A DNA stretch of 64,000 bases from Ancylobacter polymorphus (GTDB taxonomy: Bacteria > Pseudomonadota > Alphaproteobacteria > Rhizobiales > Xanthobacteraceae), in assembly GCF_030813495.1 (NCBI RefSeq), contig NZ_JAUSUI010000005.1, positions 310,001 through 374,000 on the forward strand, written 5' to 3'. Below the pieces are notes generated by a model. That model ran no database searches, was not told the origin of the DNA, and worked only from the letters and a program-made list of their open reading frames with translations. How positions within the stretch are numbered: position 1 is the stretch's first letter; each line of letters starts with the position of its first letter. Below, in pieces: positions 34,860-42,614 of the stretch. The translations under genes and the position numbers were made by a program.

Positions 34860-35952
34860 AATCGCGCTCATTCCCGGAGACGGCATCGGCTCCGACGTCA
34901 TCACTGCCGGCCGCGAGGTGCTCGACGCGCTGGCCGCCAGCGATGGCGGCTTCGGCTTCGATTTCGAGAGCTTCGACTGGGGCTCCGACCGCTACCGCCG
35001 CACCGGCAAGATGATGCCGGAGGACGGCGTCGACACGCTGCGCGGCTTCGACGCCATCTATTTCGGTGCCGTCGGCGACCCGAAGATTCCCGACCACATC
35101 ACCCTGTGGGAACTGCGCCTCGCCATCTGCCAGGGGCTCGACCAATACGCCAATGTCCGCCCCTCGCGCCTCCTGCCCAACATCACCGGCCCGTTGCGGC
35201 CGGAACTGGGCCGCGAGATCGACTGGGTGATCGTGCGCGAGAACAGCGAGGGCGAATATGCCGGCGCCGGCGGGCGGGCGCATCGCGGCCTGCCGATCGA
35301 GGTCGGCATCGATGTGTCGGTGTTCACCCGCACCGGCATCGAGCGCGTCTGCCGCTTTGCCTGCGAGCTCGCCATGTCGCGCCCGCGCCGGAAGCTCACC
35401 ATCGTCACCAAGTCGAACGCCCAGCGCCACGGCATGGTGCTGTGGGACGAGGTGTGCAAGGGCGTCATCAAGGACTTCCCCGAGCTGGATGTCGACTGGA
35501 TGCTGGTCGACGCCATGACCATGCGCCTCGTGCTGCGGCCGGGCACGGTGGACACGGTGCTCGCCACCAATCTGCATGCCGATGTGCTTTCCGACCTCGC
35601 CTCGGCGCTGAGCGGCAGTCTCGGCATCGGCGCCACCGCGAATCTCGCGCCGGACCGTTCCACGCCTTCCATGTTCGAGCCGATCCACGGCTCCGGCTTC
35701 GATCTGATCGGCAAGGGCATCGCCAACCCGATCGGCTCCTTCTGGAGCGCGGTGATGATGCTGGAGCATCTCGGCGAGACCGCCGCCGCCGCGCGGCTGA
35801 TGGCGGCGATCGAACAGGTGACGGCGGAAGGTACCACGCTGACGCCCGATCTCGGCGGGACGGCGGGCACGGCCGAGGTGACGGCGGCGGTGATCACCGC
35901 CCTTCAACGGCAAAGTGTCGCAGCGGCAGGCACAACCCGGAGTGTGGCGTAA
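34846..35952 (+). CDS. Tartrate dehydrogenase/D-malate dehydrogenase-like (TtuC/DmlA group)
   Basis: 368 residues. IALIPGDGIGSDVI, FDWGSDRYRRTGKMMPEDG, FGAVGDPKIPDHITLWELRL, DQYANVRPSRLLP, DWVIVRENSEGEYAG and VTKSNAQRHGMVLWDE closely follow the tartrate dehydrogenase of pseudomonads as I recall it. The group acts on D-malate, L-tartrate and related 2-hydroxy acids with NAD+ and Mn2+. It overlaps the preceding dehydrogenase gene and has GGAG ten bases before the ATG, so the two are co-translated. Having two such enzymes in tandem suggests two successive or alternative oxidations. Confidence 0.88.
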   Translation: MRRHKIALIPGDGIGSDVITAGREVLDALAASDGGFGFDFESFDWGSDRYRRTGKMMPEDGVDTLRGFDAIYFGAVGDPKIPDHITLWELRLAICQGLDQYANVRPSRLLPNITGPLRPELGREIDWVIVRENSEGEYAGAGGRAHRGLPIEVGIDVSVFTRTGIERVCRFACELAMSRPRRKLTIVTKSNAQRHGMVLWDEVCKGVIKDFPELDVDWMLVDAMTMRLVLRPGTVDTVLATNLHADVLSDLASALSGSLGIGATANLAPDRSTPSMFEPIHGSGFDLIGKGIANPIGSFWSAVMMLEHLGETAAAARLMAAIEQVTAEGTTLTPDLGGTAGTAEVTAAVITALQRQSVAAAGTTRSVA

Positions 35953-35976
35953 AATCTGGAAGCGTTCCAGCGCCGG

Positions 35977-35990
35977 ATTGTTTACAATTG
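35977..35990 (+). promoter_or_regulatory. Palindromic GntR-type operator abutting the first GntR gene
   Basis: ATTGTTTACAATTG carries inverted ATTGT and ACAAT arms two bases apart. Its last base is four bases before the ATG at 35995. This is the FadR-type T-GT-N2-AC-A pattern and fits autoregulation, blocking transcription or translation start. Confidence 0.55.
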
Positions 35991-35994
35991 ACCG

Positions 35995-36696
35995 ATGAGC
36001 ATCATCAGCGATTCCGCGCCCCTGAGCGATCTGTCGGTTGTAAAGAGCGTCTCGCTCACGAGCGCGCTCGAGAAAGAACTCGAGCGCCTCATTCTGACGG
36101 GCGAGCTGGAGCCGGGGGTACGGATCAACGAGATCCACCTGTCGAACCGTTTCGGCACCAGCCGCGGCCCGATCCGAGAGGCCACCCGCAGCCTCGAGGC
36201 CAAGGGACTGGTCGAGGTCGTCCGCAATCGCGGCGTCTTCGTCCGGCGCCTCTCCGTCGAGGACGCGGTGGAAATCTATGATGTGCGCGCCGCGCTGTTC
36301 GGCCAGGCCGGGCGGCTTTTGGCCGAGCGCATGACCGATGGGCTGCTGGCCGAACTGACGCGGATGGTGGACGAGATGGACGCGGTCGCCGAGCGCGGCA
36401 GCTTCGACGACTACTACCCGCTCAATCTCGGCTTCCACAATCTCATCGTCGGCTCCTGCGGCAACCGCACGCTGCAGGCGGAGTATCACCGCTTCGTCAA
36501 CAAGCTGCACCTGTTCCGCGCCCGCGCGCTGGTGCAGGGCGGCGGCCTCGCCGTGTCGAACCGCGAACACCGGGCGATGCTGGAAGCGCTCGCCTCCGGC
36601 GATGGCGACCGGGCGCAGATGACGCATTGGCGGCATGTGGCGCTGGCCAAGCGCCGGCTCATCGCCGCCGTCGATGGCCCGGCCCGGCACGACTGA
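35995..36696 (+). CDS. GntR-family regulator, FCD (FadR-C) subfamily
   Basis: 233 residues. Winged HTH: ALEKELERLILTGELEPGVRINEIHLSNRFGTSRGPIREATRSLEAKGLVEVVRNRGVFVR. FCD effector domain follows with metal/carboxylate-binding motif residues in VRAALFGQAGRLLAE, NLGFHNLIVGSCGN and SNREHRAMLEAL. FCD regulators usually bind organic acids. Its recognition helix (SRGPIREATRSLE) is nearly that of the second GntR at 37928, so both may read the same operator. The start has no ribosome-binding site and sits next to a palindrome, which suggests a leaderless or very short leader message. Confidence 0.88.
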   Translation: MSIISDSAPLSDLSVVKSVSLTSALEKELERLILTGELEPGVRINEIHLSNRFGTSRGPIREATRSLEAKGLVEVVRNRGVFVRRLSVEDAVEIYDVRAALFGQAGRLLAERMTDGLLAELTRMVDEMDAVAERGSFDDYYPLNLGFHNLIVGSCGNRTLQAEYHRFVNKLHLFRARALVQGGGLAVSNREHRAMLEALASGDGDRAQMTHWRHVALAKRRLIAAVDGPARHD

Positions 36697-36748
36697 GTCT
36701 GCTCTTTCGAGCAACCGATCCCCAACTCGGCGTCACTTCCGGAACAGC

Positions 36749-36856
36749 GTCATCCTGAGGTGCCCGGCGTTTCGCCGGGCCTCGAAGGATGCTGAAGCAG
36801 CCCGCCCGATGAGCATCCTTCGAGGCTCGGGCTGCGCCCGAGCACGTCAGGATGAC
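36749..36856. repeat. Intergenic palindromic repeat element
   Basis: GTCATCCTGAGG at the left pairs with the right-hand CAGGATGAC. Inside are CCCGGCGTTTCGCCGGG, CCTCGAAGGATGCT and its inverted partner AGCATCCTTCGAGG, and CTCGGGCTGCGCCCGAG. This is the common rhizobial GTCATCCTGAGG-type element. It separates the convergent GntR and pdxA-like genes and could act as a bidirectional terminator or RNA stabiliser. Confidence 0.75.
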
Positions 36857-36894
36857 GTCGCACTGGGCGAGGTCGCCCTATGTCCGTCGCCCCC

Positions 36895-37923
36895 TCACGC
36901 GGCGGCGGCGCGGGCCTCGATCTTGCGCGCGGCGACGCGGGCGGCCAGGCGGACGGCGGACTGGAACGCGCCGATATCGGCGACGCCCTTGCCGACAATG
37001 TCGAAGGCCGTGCCATGCGCCGGTGTGGTGAACACCACCTCCAGCCCGGCAGTGATGGTCACACCCTTGTTGAAGCCCTTCAGCTTGGTCGCGATCTGGC
37101 CCTGGTCGTGATACATGGCCAGCACACTGTCATAGGCGCCGGCAAAGGCCTTCAGATACACGGTGTCCGAGGGGAACGGCCCTTCGCAGGCGATGCCCTC
37201 CTTCGCCATGGCCTCCACCGCCGGCCGGATGAAGTCGATTTCCTCGCTGCCGAACAGACCGCCCTCGCCGCCATGCGGGTTGAGCGCGGCCACTGCGATG
37301 CGCGGGCGGGCGATGCCGGCCTTGCGCATGGTCTCATCCGCCAGCCGCAACGCGCCGCAGATGCTGTCGAACGTTACCTGGTCCAGCGCCGTGCGCAGCG
37401 ACACATGCGAGGTCACGCGCGTCATCCACTGGCCCTCCAGCACGTTCATCTCGCTGAACGGGCCCTTATGGTCGAGCAGATGGGCGAACATCTTGTGCTC
37501 GTCGGGAAAGCGCCAGCCGCCCCTAAACATCGCCTGCTTGTTCAGCGGGGCGAAGCACACGCCGTCCACCTCGCCGGCCTTGGCGAAGTCAATGGCGCGG
37601 GCGAGCGTGTCGCCGGTCAGCCGGCCGGACTCGGGATTGGCGACGCCGAGCGGGAACAGGTCGGGGTCGGTATTGCCCAGATCGACCATGGGAATGCCGG
37701 GCGCGCTCCAGTCTACCGCGCCGGGCGAGGCGTAGCGCACCAGATTCAGGCGCACCCCGGCATGGCGCGCGCCCATGTCCAGCACACGCGCATCGCCCAC
37801 CACGACGATCCGCGCCACATCGTCGAAGCCGCCCTCGCTCAGCAGGCGGGCGGTCTGTTCCGGGCCGATGCCGGTGCAGTCGCCGGGGGTGAGGGCGAGA
37901 ATGGGGAGCGGGTGCGCGGTCAT
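36895..37923 (-). CDS. PdxA-like dehydrogenase (4-hydroxythreonine-4-phosphate dehydrogenase family)
   Basis: 342 residues. PILALTPGDCTGIGPEQTARLL at the N-terminus, FAPLNKQAM near 143, TSHVSLRTAL near 188, ALNPHGGEGGLFG near 232 and MYHDQGQIATKLKGFNKGVTITAGL near 285 match PdxA, including metal-binding His residues. True PdxA makes a pyridoxal precursor. PdxA2 copies in catabolic clusters oxidise threonate-4-phosphate or diols of aromatic acids. No DUF1537 kinase is nearby, so a non-phosphorylated hydroxy acid is more likely. It shares a unit with the GntR gene at 37928 (four-base gap). Confidence 0.85.
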   Translation of the reverse strand: MTAHPLPILALTPGDCTGIGPEQTARLLSEGGFDDVARIVVVGDARVLDMGARHAGVRLNLVRYASPGAVDWSAPGIPMVDLGNTDPDLFPLGVANPESGRLTGDTLARAIDFAKAGEVDGVCFAPLNKQAMFRGGWRFPDEHKMFAHLLDHKGPFSEMNVLEGQWMTRVTSHVSLRTALDQVTFDSICGALRLADETMRKAGIARPRIAVAALNPHGGEGGLFGSEEIDFIRPAVEAMAKEGIACEGPFPSDTVYLKAFAGAYDSVLAMYHDQGQIATKLKGFNKGVTITAGLEVVFTTPAHGTAFDIVGKGVADIGAFQSAVRLAARVAARKIEARAAAA

Positions 37924-37927
37924 GAAA

Positions 37928-38665
37928 CTACCTGTCCTTAGGGCGTGACTGTCGGGGGTCGAGCGGGCCGGGCCGCGCCTCGGTGGCGCTGTCATCTTCC
38001 AGCGTGCGCAGGAAGCGCGCCTTGCCGGCGAGGATGTGCCGCTCCAGCAGCCGGGCGGCGCCGGTGCCGTCGCTTTGGCGCAGCGCCTCGAAAATGGCCT
38101 TGTGCTCGTCATTGGAGGTGCGCATCGAGCCGGGCAGCACCAGCCCGCGCCGGCGGAACAAATGCAGCTCCGCCTCCAGCAGCGGGTAGAGCTCGATCAG
38201 CTTGTCATTGTCGGAGGCGAGCACGACCTGCCGGTGGAACTCGTTGTTGAGCGTGTAAAAGGTGGCGATGTCGGGTGCTTCGATCGCCGCGTCCATGCGC
38301 TCGATCAGTTCCGCCATCGCGCGTAGCTGCACCATGGTGATGATGGCGGCCGCCAACCGCCCGGCCGTACCGAACAGGCCGGCGCGGATGTCGTAGAGGT
38401 CGAGCGCCTCCTTGGTGGAAACCTCGCGCACGAAGAAGCCGCGATTGAGCTCGCTGCGCAGCAGGCCGATCTGCTCCAGCGCCCGGCACGCCTCGCGCAC
38501 CGGGCCCCGGCTGATGCCAAGCCGCAGCGCCAGCGTGCTTTCATTGATGCGCGTGCCGCCGGTGAGTTCGCCGGTGCCGATCATCCGCTCGATCTCGCGC
38601 TGGATCAGCGGCACGAAGGAGGCGGTGCGGGGCGTGCGGGGGGGATGGGCGGCCGGGCGGAGCAT
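37928..38665 (-). CDS. GntR-family regulator, FCD subfamily (second copy)
   Basis: 245 residues. HTH: REIERMIGTGELTGGTRINESTLALRLGISRGPVREACRALEQIGLL, then the FCD domain (YDIRAGLFGTAGRLAAA, NNEFHRQVVLASDN, SNDEHKAIFEAL). About 30-40 % similar by eye to the product at 35995, with almost the same recognition helix. It lies upstream of pdxA-like on the same strand and diverges from the dehydrogenase at 38975. A palindromic operator is 25 bp before its start codon. A Shine-Dalgarno sequence is not evident. Confidence 0.88.
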   Translation of the reverse strand: MLRPAAHPPRTPRTASFVPLIQREIERMIGTGELTGGTRINESTLALRLGISRGPVREACRALEQIGLLRSELNRGFFVREVSTKEALDLYDIRAGLFGTAGRLAAAIITMVQLRAMAELIERMDAAIEAPDIATFYTLNNEFHRQVVLASDNDKLIELYPLLEAELHLFRRRGLVLPGSMRTSNDEHKAIFEALRQSDGTGAARLLERHILAGKARFLRTLEDDSATEARPGPLDPRQSRPKDR

Positions 38666-38690
38666 GGCGCCATTTCGCCGCCAAAATCGC

Positions 38691-38706
38691 TTATTGTCAA
38701 CAATGA
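38691..38706 (-). promoter_or_regulatory. GntR-type operator of the gntR2-pdxA unit
   Basis: Minus-strand ATTGTTGACAAT has inverted ATTGT and ACAAT arms, and includes TTGACA as a possible -35. It lies 25 bp from the start codon of the second GntR gene, which would leave almost no 5' leader. Confidence 0.55.
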
Positions 38707-38881
38707 TGGTTGGAATGGCAGGGATAGTCCGACAGATGGCGCCCCGTGTCTTGTCGCAGGGGAAGCGTAAATCAGTCGGACATTCTACACTTAAGTATCT
38801 GTTATAATTTTATTTTATTTGAAACTGGCGACCACGCGCCTCCCAGATCGCCGCCTGGAGGCAATCGGGCGCGCCGGAAAA
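38707..38881. other. AT-rich part of the divergent control region
   Basis: No gene is supported between the gntR2 operator and the site at 38882. The segment 38780-38825 is clearly AT-rich for this genome and includes TATAAT at 38803-38808 on the plus strand, without an obvious -35. It may hold a second promoter or an activator site. Confidence 0.4.
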
Positions 38882-38895
38882 ATTGTTGACAGTTG
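38882..38895 (+). promoter_or_regulatory. GntR-type operator/promoter of the dehydrogenase-PrpD2 unit
   Basis: ATTGTTGACAGTTG, identical to the site at 24103-24116. It holds TTGACA as a possible -35 and lies 79 bp before ATG 38975. Confidence 0.62.
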
Positions 38896-38974
38896 CCGGT
38901 CCGTTGAACCACTGTCCTGCCGCACACGTCGCGGTGCCGCCGCCGAAATCCCGCCTGATCTCCAAGGAGTTCCC

Positions 38975-40060
38975 ATGACGACCTATTCCATAGCGGTCAT
39001 TCCCGGCGACGGGATCGGCAATGAGGTGGTGCCGGAGGCGCAGCGCGTTCTGGAAGCGGCGAGCCGTATCGGCGGCTTCTCCTTCGACTGGACCCATTAT
39101 GACTGGAGCTGCGAGCGCTTCGCCAAGACCGGCGCGATGATGCCGGCGGATGGCTTGCAGCAGATCCGCCACAAGGACGCGATCTTCCTCGGCGCCGTCG
39201 GCTTTCCCGGCGTGCCGGATCATGTCTCGCTCTGGGGCCTGCTGATCCCGATCCGCCGCAGCTTCCACCAATATGTGAATCTGCGCCCGGTGAAGCTGCT
39301 CGCCGGTGTCGAAAGCCCGCTCAAGGGCCGCGAGGCCGGCTCGATCGACTTCTACGTCGTGCGCGAGAACAATGAGGGTGAGTATTCCTCCATTGGCGGC
39401 CGGCTCTATGAGGGGCTGGAGGACGAGCTGGTGATGCAGCAGTCCATCTTCACCCGCCGTGGCTGCGACAGGGTGATGCGCTACGCCTTCGAACTGGCCA
39501 AGGGCCGCAAACAGCACGTCACCTCGGCCACCAAGTCGAACGGCATCAGCCACACCATGCCGTACTGGGACGAGCGCTTCGCCGCGATTTCGAAGGAATA
39601 TCCCGGCTTCACCACCGACCAGTTCCACATCGACATTCTCACCGCGCATTTCGTCCGCAACCCGGACTGGTTCGACGTGGTGGTCGCCTCCAACCTGTTC
39701 GGCGACATCCTGTCCGATCTCGGCCCGGCGGTGGTCGGCTCCATCGGCATCGCGCCCGGCGGCAACATCAACCCCGAGAAGGACTACCCCTCCATGTTCG
39801 AGCCGGTGCACGGCTCGGCGCCCGACATTGCCGGCAAGGGCGTGGCCAACCCCATCGGCCAGATCTGGTCCGGGGCGATGATGCTGCGCCATCTCGGCGA
39901 GGAAGCCACCGCCGCCGCCATCGAAAAGGCGATCGAGGATGTGCTAGCCCGCCGCGACAGCCTCACCCGCGATCTCGGCGGCACCGCCGGCACGCGCGAA
40001 CTCACCGACGCCATCATCGGCGCCCTGCCTTCCGTCGCCGCCCGCGCGCCGGCCGCCTGA
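38975..40060 (+). CDS. Isocitrate/isopropylmalate-family dehydrogenase, tartrate/D-malate-like (second TtuC-type)
   Basis: 361 residues. IAVIPGDGIGNEVVPEAQRVL, THYDWSCERFAKTGAMMPADG, FLGAVGFPGVPDHVSLWGLLIPIRR, DFYVVRENNEGEYSSIGG, ATKSNGISHTMPYWDERF and VHGSAPDIAGKGVANPIG place it in the TtuC/DmlA group, distinct from the copy at 34846. It should catalyse NAD-dependent oxidation, with or without decarboxylation, of a 2-hydroxy acid. AAGGAG is five bases before ATG 38975. It is followed by the second PrpD-like gene after 26 bp. Confidence 0.87.
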   Translation: MTTYSIAVIPGDGIGNEVVPEAQRVLEAASRIGGFSFDWTHYDWSCERFAKTGAMMPADGLQQIRHKDAIFLGAVGFPGVPDHVSLWGLLIPIRRSFHQYVNLRPVKLLAGVESPLKGREAGSIDFYVVRENNEGEYSSIGGRLYEGLEDELVMQQSIFTRRGCDRVMRYAFELAKGRKQHVTSATKSNGISHTMPYWDERFAAISKEYPGFTTDQFHIDILTAHFVRNPDWFDVVVASNLFGDILSDLGPAVVGSIGIAPGGNINPEKDYPSMFEPVHGSAPDIAGKGVANPIGQIWSGAMMLRHLGEEATAAAIEKAIEDVLARRDSLTRDLGGTAGTRELTDAIIGALPSVAARAPAA

Positions 40061-40086
40061 CGCCCGACATAAAGAGGAAACGCCCC

Positions 40087-41514
40087 ATGACGCTGCACCA
40101 GACCAACCCCGCCCAGGCCCAGCCCGTCGTCGAGGGCCTGACCCAGGACGTGGCCGAATTCGTCGTCGGCACCACTTATGCCGACCTGCCGGCCGAGGTG
40201 GTCGAACTCGGCAAGAAGTCGATCCTCGACGGCATCGGTCTCGCCCTTTCCGGCTCGGTGGCGAAAAGCGGCGAGCACATTCAGGCCTATCTCAAGGGCC
40301 TCGGCATCCAGGAAGGGCCGGCCACCGTCATCGGCACCGCGCTGAAGGTGCCGCCGCGCTTTGCCGCCTTCGCCAATGGCGTCGGCATCCACGCCGACGA
40401 TTATGACGACACCCAGCTCGCCGTCGCCAAGGACCGGGTCTATGGCCTGCTCACCCACCCGACCGCCCCGGCCCTGCCGGCCGCGCTCGCCGTGGCGGAA
40501 GCCGCCGGCACCTCCGGCACGGAGATGATGCTGGCCTATCATCTCGGCGTCGAGGTGGAGTGCAAGATCGCCGAGGCGATCAACCCGCGCCACTATCAGC
40601 ATGGCTTCCACGCCACCGCGACCTGCGGCACCTATGCCGCCGCCGCCGCCGCCGGCAAGCTCAAGGGGCTGGATGTCGAGCAGATGGTGCGCGCCTTCGG
40701 CTGCGCCGGCAGCCAGTCCGCCGGGCTGCGGGAGAATTTCGGCACCATGATGAAGCCCTTCCACGCCGGCCGCTCCTCGGAGAGCGGCGTGGTGGCGGCC
40801 GATTTCGCTGCGCTGGGCTGGACCACCACCGACAAGATCCTGGAAGCGCCGCGCGGCTTCTTCCAGGCGGCGGGCGGCGGCTTCGATCCAGCCGCCATCG
40901 TCGGCAAGCTCGGCCAGCCCTGGACCTTCGCCTCGCCGGGCGTCTCCATCAAGCCGCATCCGTCGGGCTCGCTCACCCATCCCGGCATGACCAAGATGCT
41001 GGAGCTGATCCGCACCCATTCCATCAAGGCCGAGGATGTCGAGCGGGTGGATGTCGGCACCAACCAGAACATGCCGAACGCGCTGATCCATCACCGCCCG
41101 AAGAACGAGCTTCAGGCCAAGTTCTCGATGGAATTCTGCATGGCCATCCTGCTGCTCGACGGGCGCGGCAGCCTGCCCGAATTCACCGACGAGACGGTGG
41201 AGCGGGAGGATGTGAGGGCGATGATCGAGCGGGTGAATTTCCATGTCCACCCGGAGGCGGAAGCCGCCGGCTACGACAAGATGACCACCATCATCGACAT
41301 CCACCTGAAGGATGGCCGCACCATTTCCGGCCGATCCGACTTCGGCAAGGGCAGCCCGGCCAACCCGATGACCTATGACGAAGCCGCCGACAAGTTCCGC
41401 GGCTGCGCCGAATTCGCCAAATGGGACAAGGCCAAGACCGAATCCATCGTCGAGACGGTGCGCCGGCTGGAGCAGCTGCGCGATATCCGCGAGCTCACGC
41501 GCCTCTGCGCCTGA
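40087..41514 (+). CDS. MmgE/PrpD family protein (second copy)
   Basis: 475 residues. The family segments are GIHADDYDDTQLAV near 100-113, TCGTYAAAAAAGKLKGLD near 180, GTMMKPFHAGRSSESG near 219 and SIKPHPSGSLTHPGM near 288. It differs from the first copy at the second active-site loop (DDTQ and a later LTHPTAP instead of DDTHLKTIIHPAGP), so the two paralogues probably act on different intermediates. The reaction is a dehydration, decarboxylation or epimerisation. AGAGGAAA precedes the ATG. A strong terminator follows, closing the cluster. Confidence 0.86.
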   Translation: MTLHQTNPAQAQPVVEGLTQDVAEFVVGTTYADLPAEVVELGKKSILDGIGLALSGSVAKSGEHIQAYLKGLGIQEGPATVIGTALKVPPRFAAFANGVGIHADDYDDTQLAVAKDRVYGLLTHPTAPALPAALAVAEAAGTSGTEMMLAYHLGVEVECKIAEAINPRHYQHGFHATATCGTYAAAAAAGKLKGLDVEQMVRAFGCAGSQSAGLRENFGTMMKPFHAGRSSESGVVAADFAALGWTTTDKILEAPRGFFQAAGGGFDPAAIVGKLGQPWTFASPGVSIKPHPSGSLTHPGMTKMLELIRTHSIKAEDVERVDVGTNQNMPNALIHHRPKNELQAKFSMEFCMAILLLDGRGSLPEFTDETVEREDVRAMIERVNFHVHPEAEAAGYDKMTTIIDIHLKDGRTISGRSDFGKGSPANPMTYDEAADKFRGCAEFAKWDKAKTESIVETVRRLEQLRDIRELTRLCA

Positions 41515-41534
41515 CGCCGCCCCGTCGCGAGGAA

Positions 41535-41564
41535 GGGCGCCCCCTGCCCCGGGGCGCCCTTTTT
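41535..41564 (+). terminator. Rho-independent terminator closing the carboxylate cluster
   Basis: GGGCGCCCC (41535-41543) pairs with GGGGCGCCC (41551-41559) around a seven-base loop, followed by five T. It lies 21 bp after the second PrpD-like gene and just before the convergent glutathione transferase gene. Confidence 0.88.
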
Positions 41565-41577
41565 CATGCCCGCGCCG

Positions 41578-42444
41578 TCAGCCCTCCAGCTTGTCCTGGG
41601 TGCGCGTGTCGAAATCGCTGGCGTCGTGGCGCTCGCGCAATTGTTCGTGCGGTTCGCCGGTCATGCGGTTGACCATCCGCCCGCGCTTCACCGCCGGCCG
41701 GGCGAACAGCTCATCCGCCCAGCGCAGGAGGTTGGTGTATTCGTGCCCGGACAGGAAGGTGCCGGCATCGCCATAGGTCCAGCCCTTCACCAGCGCGCCA
41801 TACCAGGGCAGCACCGCCATATCGGCGATGGTGTAGTCGTCGCCGGCGAGATAGCGGGTCTCCGCCAGCCGCCGGTCCAGCACGTCGAGCTGGCGCTTCG
41901 CCTCCATGGCGTAGCGGTCGATGGCGTATTCGATCTTGACCGGCGCATAGGCGTAGAAATGGCCGAAGCCGCCGCCGAGAAACGGCGCGCTGCCCATCTG
42001 CCAGAACAGCCAGGAAAGGCATTCGGCGCGCTTGGCCGGATCGGTCGGCACGAAGGCGCCGAACTTCTCCGCGAGATGCAGCAGGATGGCGCCGGATTCG
42101 AACACCCGGATCGGTGTCTCGCCCGATCGGTCCATCAGCGCGGGGATCTTCGAGTTCGGGTTGACCTCGACAAAGCCCGAGCCGAACTGCTCGCCCTCGC
42201 CGATCTTGATCAGCCAGGCGTCGTATTCCGCCCCGGTGTGGCCGGCGGCGAGCAGCTCCTCGAACAGGATCGTCACCTTCTGCCCGTTCGGCGTGGCGAG
42301 CGAATAGAGCTGGAACGGGTGCGTGCCGACCGGCAGCGCTTTCTCATGCGTGGCCCCGGCGGTCGGGCGGTTGATATTGGCGAAGGCGCCGCCATTGGCC
42401 TTGTTCCAGACCCAGACCTTGGGAGGCGTGTAGGTATCGGACAT
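41578..42444 (-). CDS. yghU: YghU-type glutathione transferase (disulfide-bond oxidoreductase)
   Basis: 288 residues, the normal YghU length. MSDTYTPPKVWVWNKANGGAFANINRPTAGATHEKALPVG is the extended N-terminus of YghU-type Nu-class proteins. It is followed by a thioredoxin-like domain (PFQLYSLATPNGQKVTILFEELL, NPNSKIPALMD, VFESGAILLHLAEKFG) and a helical C-terminal domain (FLGGGFGHFYAY, DYTIADMAVLPWYG). These enzymes bind two glutathiones and reduce disulfide bonds. GGAG lies eight bases before ATG 42444. It is a single gene. Confidence 0.9.
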   Translation of the reverse strand: MSDTYTPPKVWVWNKANGGAFANINRPTAGATHEKALPVGTHPFQLYSLATPNGQKVTILFEELLAAGHTGAEYDAWLIKIGEGEQFGSGFVEVNPNSKIPALMDRSGETPIRVFESGAILLHLAEKFGAFVPTDPAKRAECLSWLFWQMGSAPFLGGGFGHFYAYAPVKIEYAIDRYAMEAKRQLDVLDRRLAETRYLAGDDYTIADMAVLPWYGALVKGWTYGDAGTFLSGHEYTNLLRWADELFARPAVKRGRMVNRMTGEPHEQLRERHDASDFDTRTQDKLEG

Positions 42445-42614
42445 ACGGAGTTCTCCATGCGCGGCGGCCGGCCCGCAGGCGGCGCCGAATCCGTGGGACG
42501 TCGGGCGTGACTTTAGCCCGCCCGGCGGCGCGGTCATCCCTGCGCCCATCACATCGCGGCGACACGACCCAAGGTCAGGCGGTTGCGCGCGGCCGCGTCC
42601 TTGCCTAGTCAGGC

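Noticed and set aside
36895-37923. PdxA-like gene as the housekeeping vitamin B6 enzyme
   Set aside because: It is embedded in a catabolic cluster next to a GntR gene. Housekeeping pdxA usually neighbours surA and ksgA, neither of which is present.
24103-38895. ATTGTTGACAGTTG sites as ordinary -35 boxes only
   Set aside because: A shared TTGACA would explain six bases, not an exact match of 14, nor the palindromic versions at the two GntR genes.
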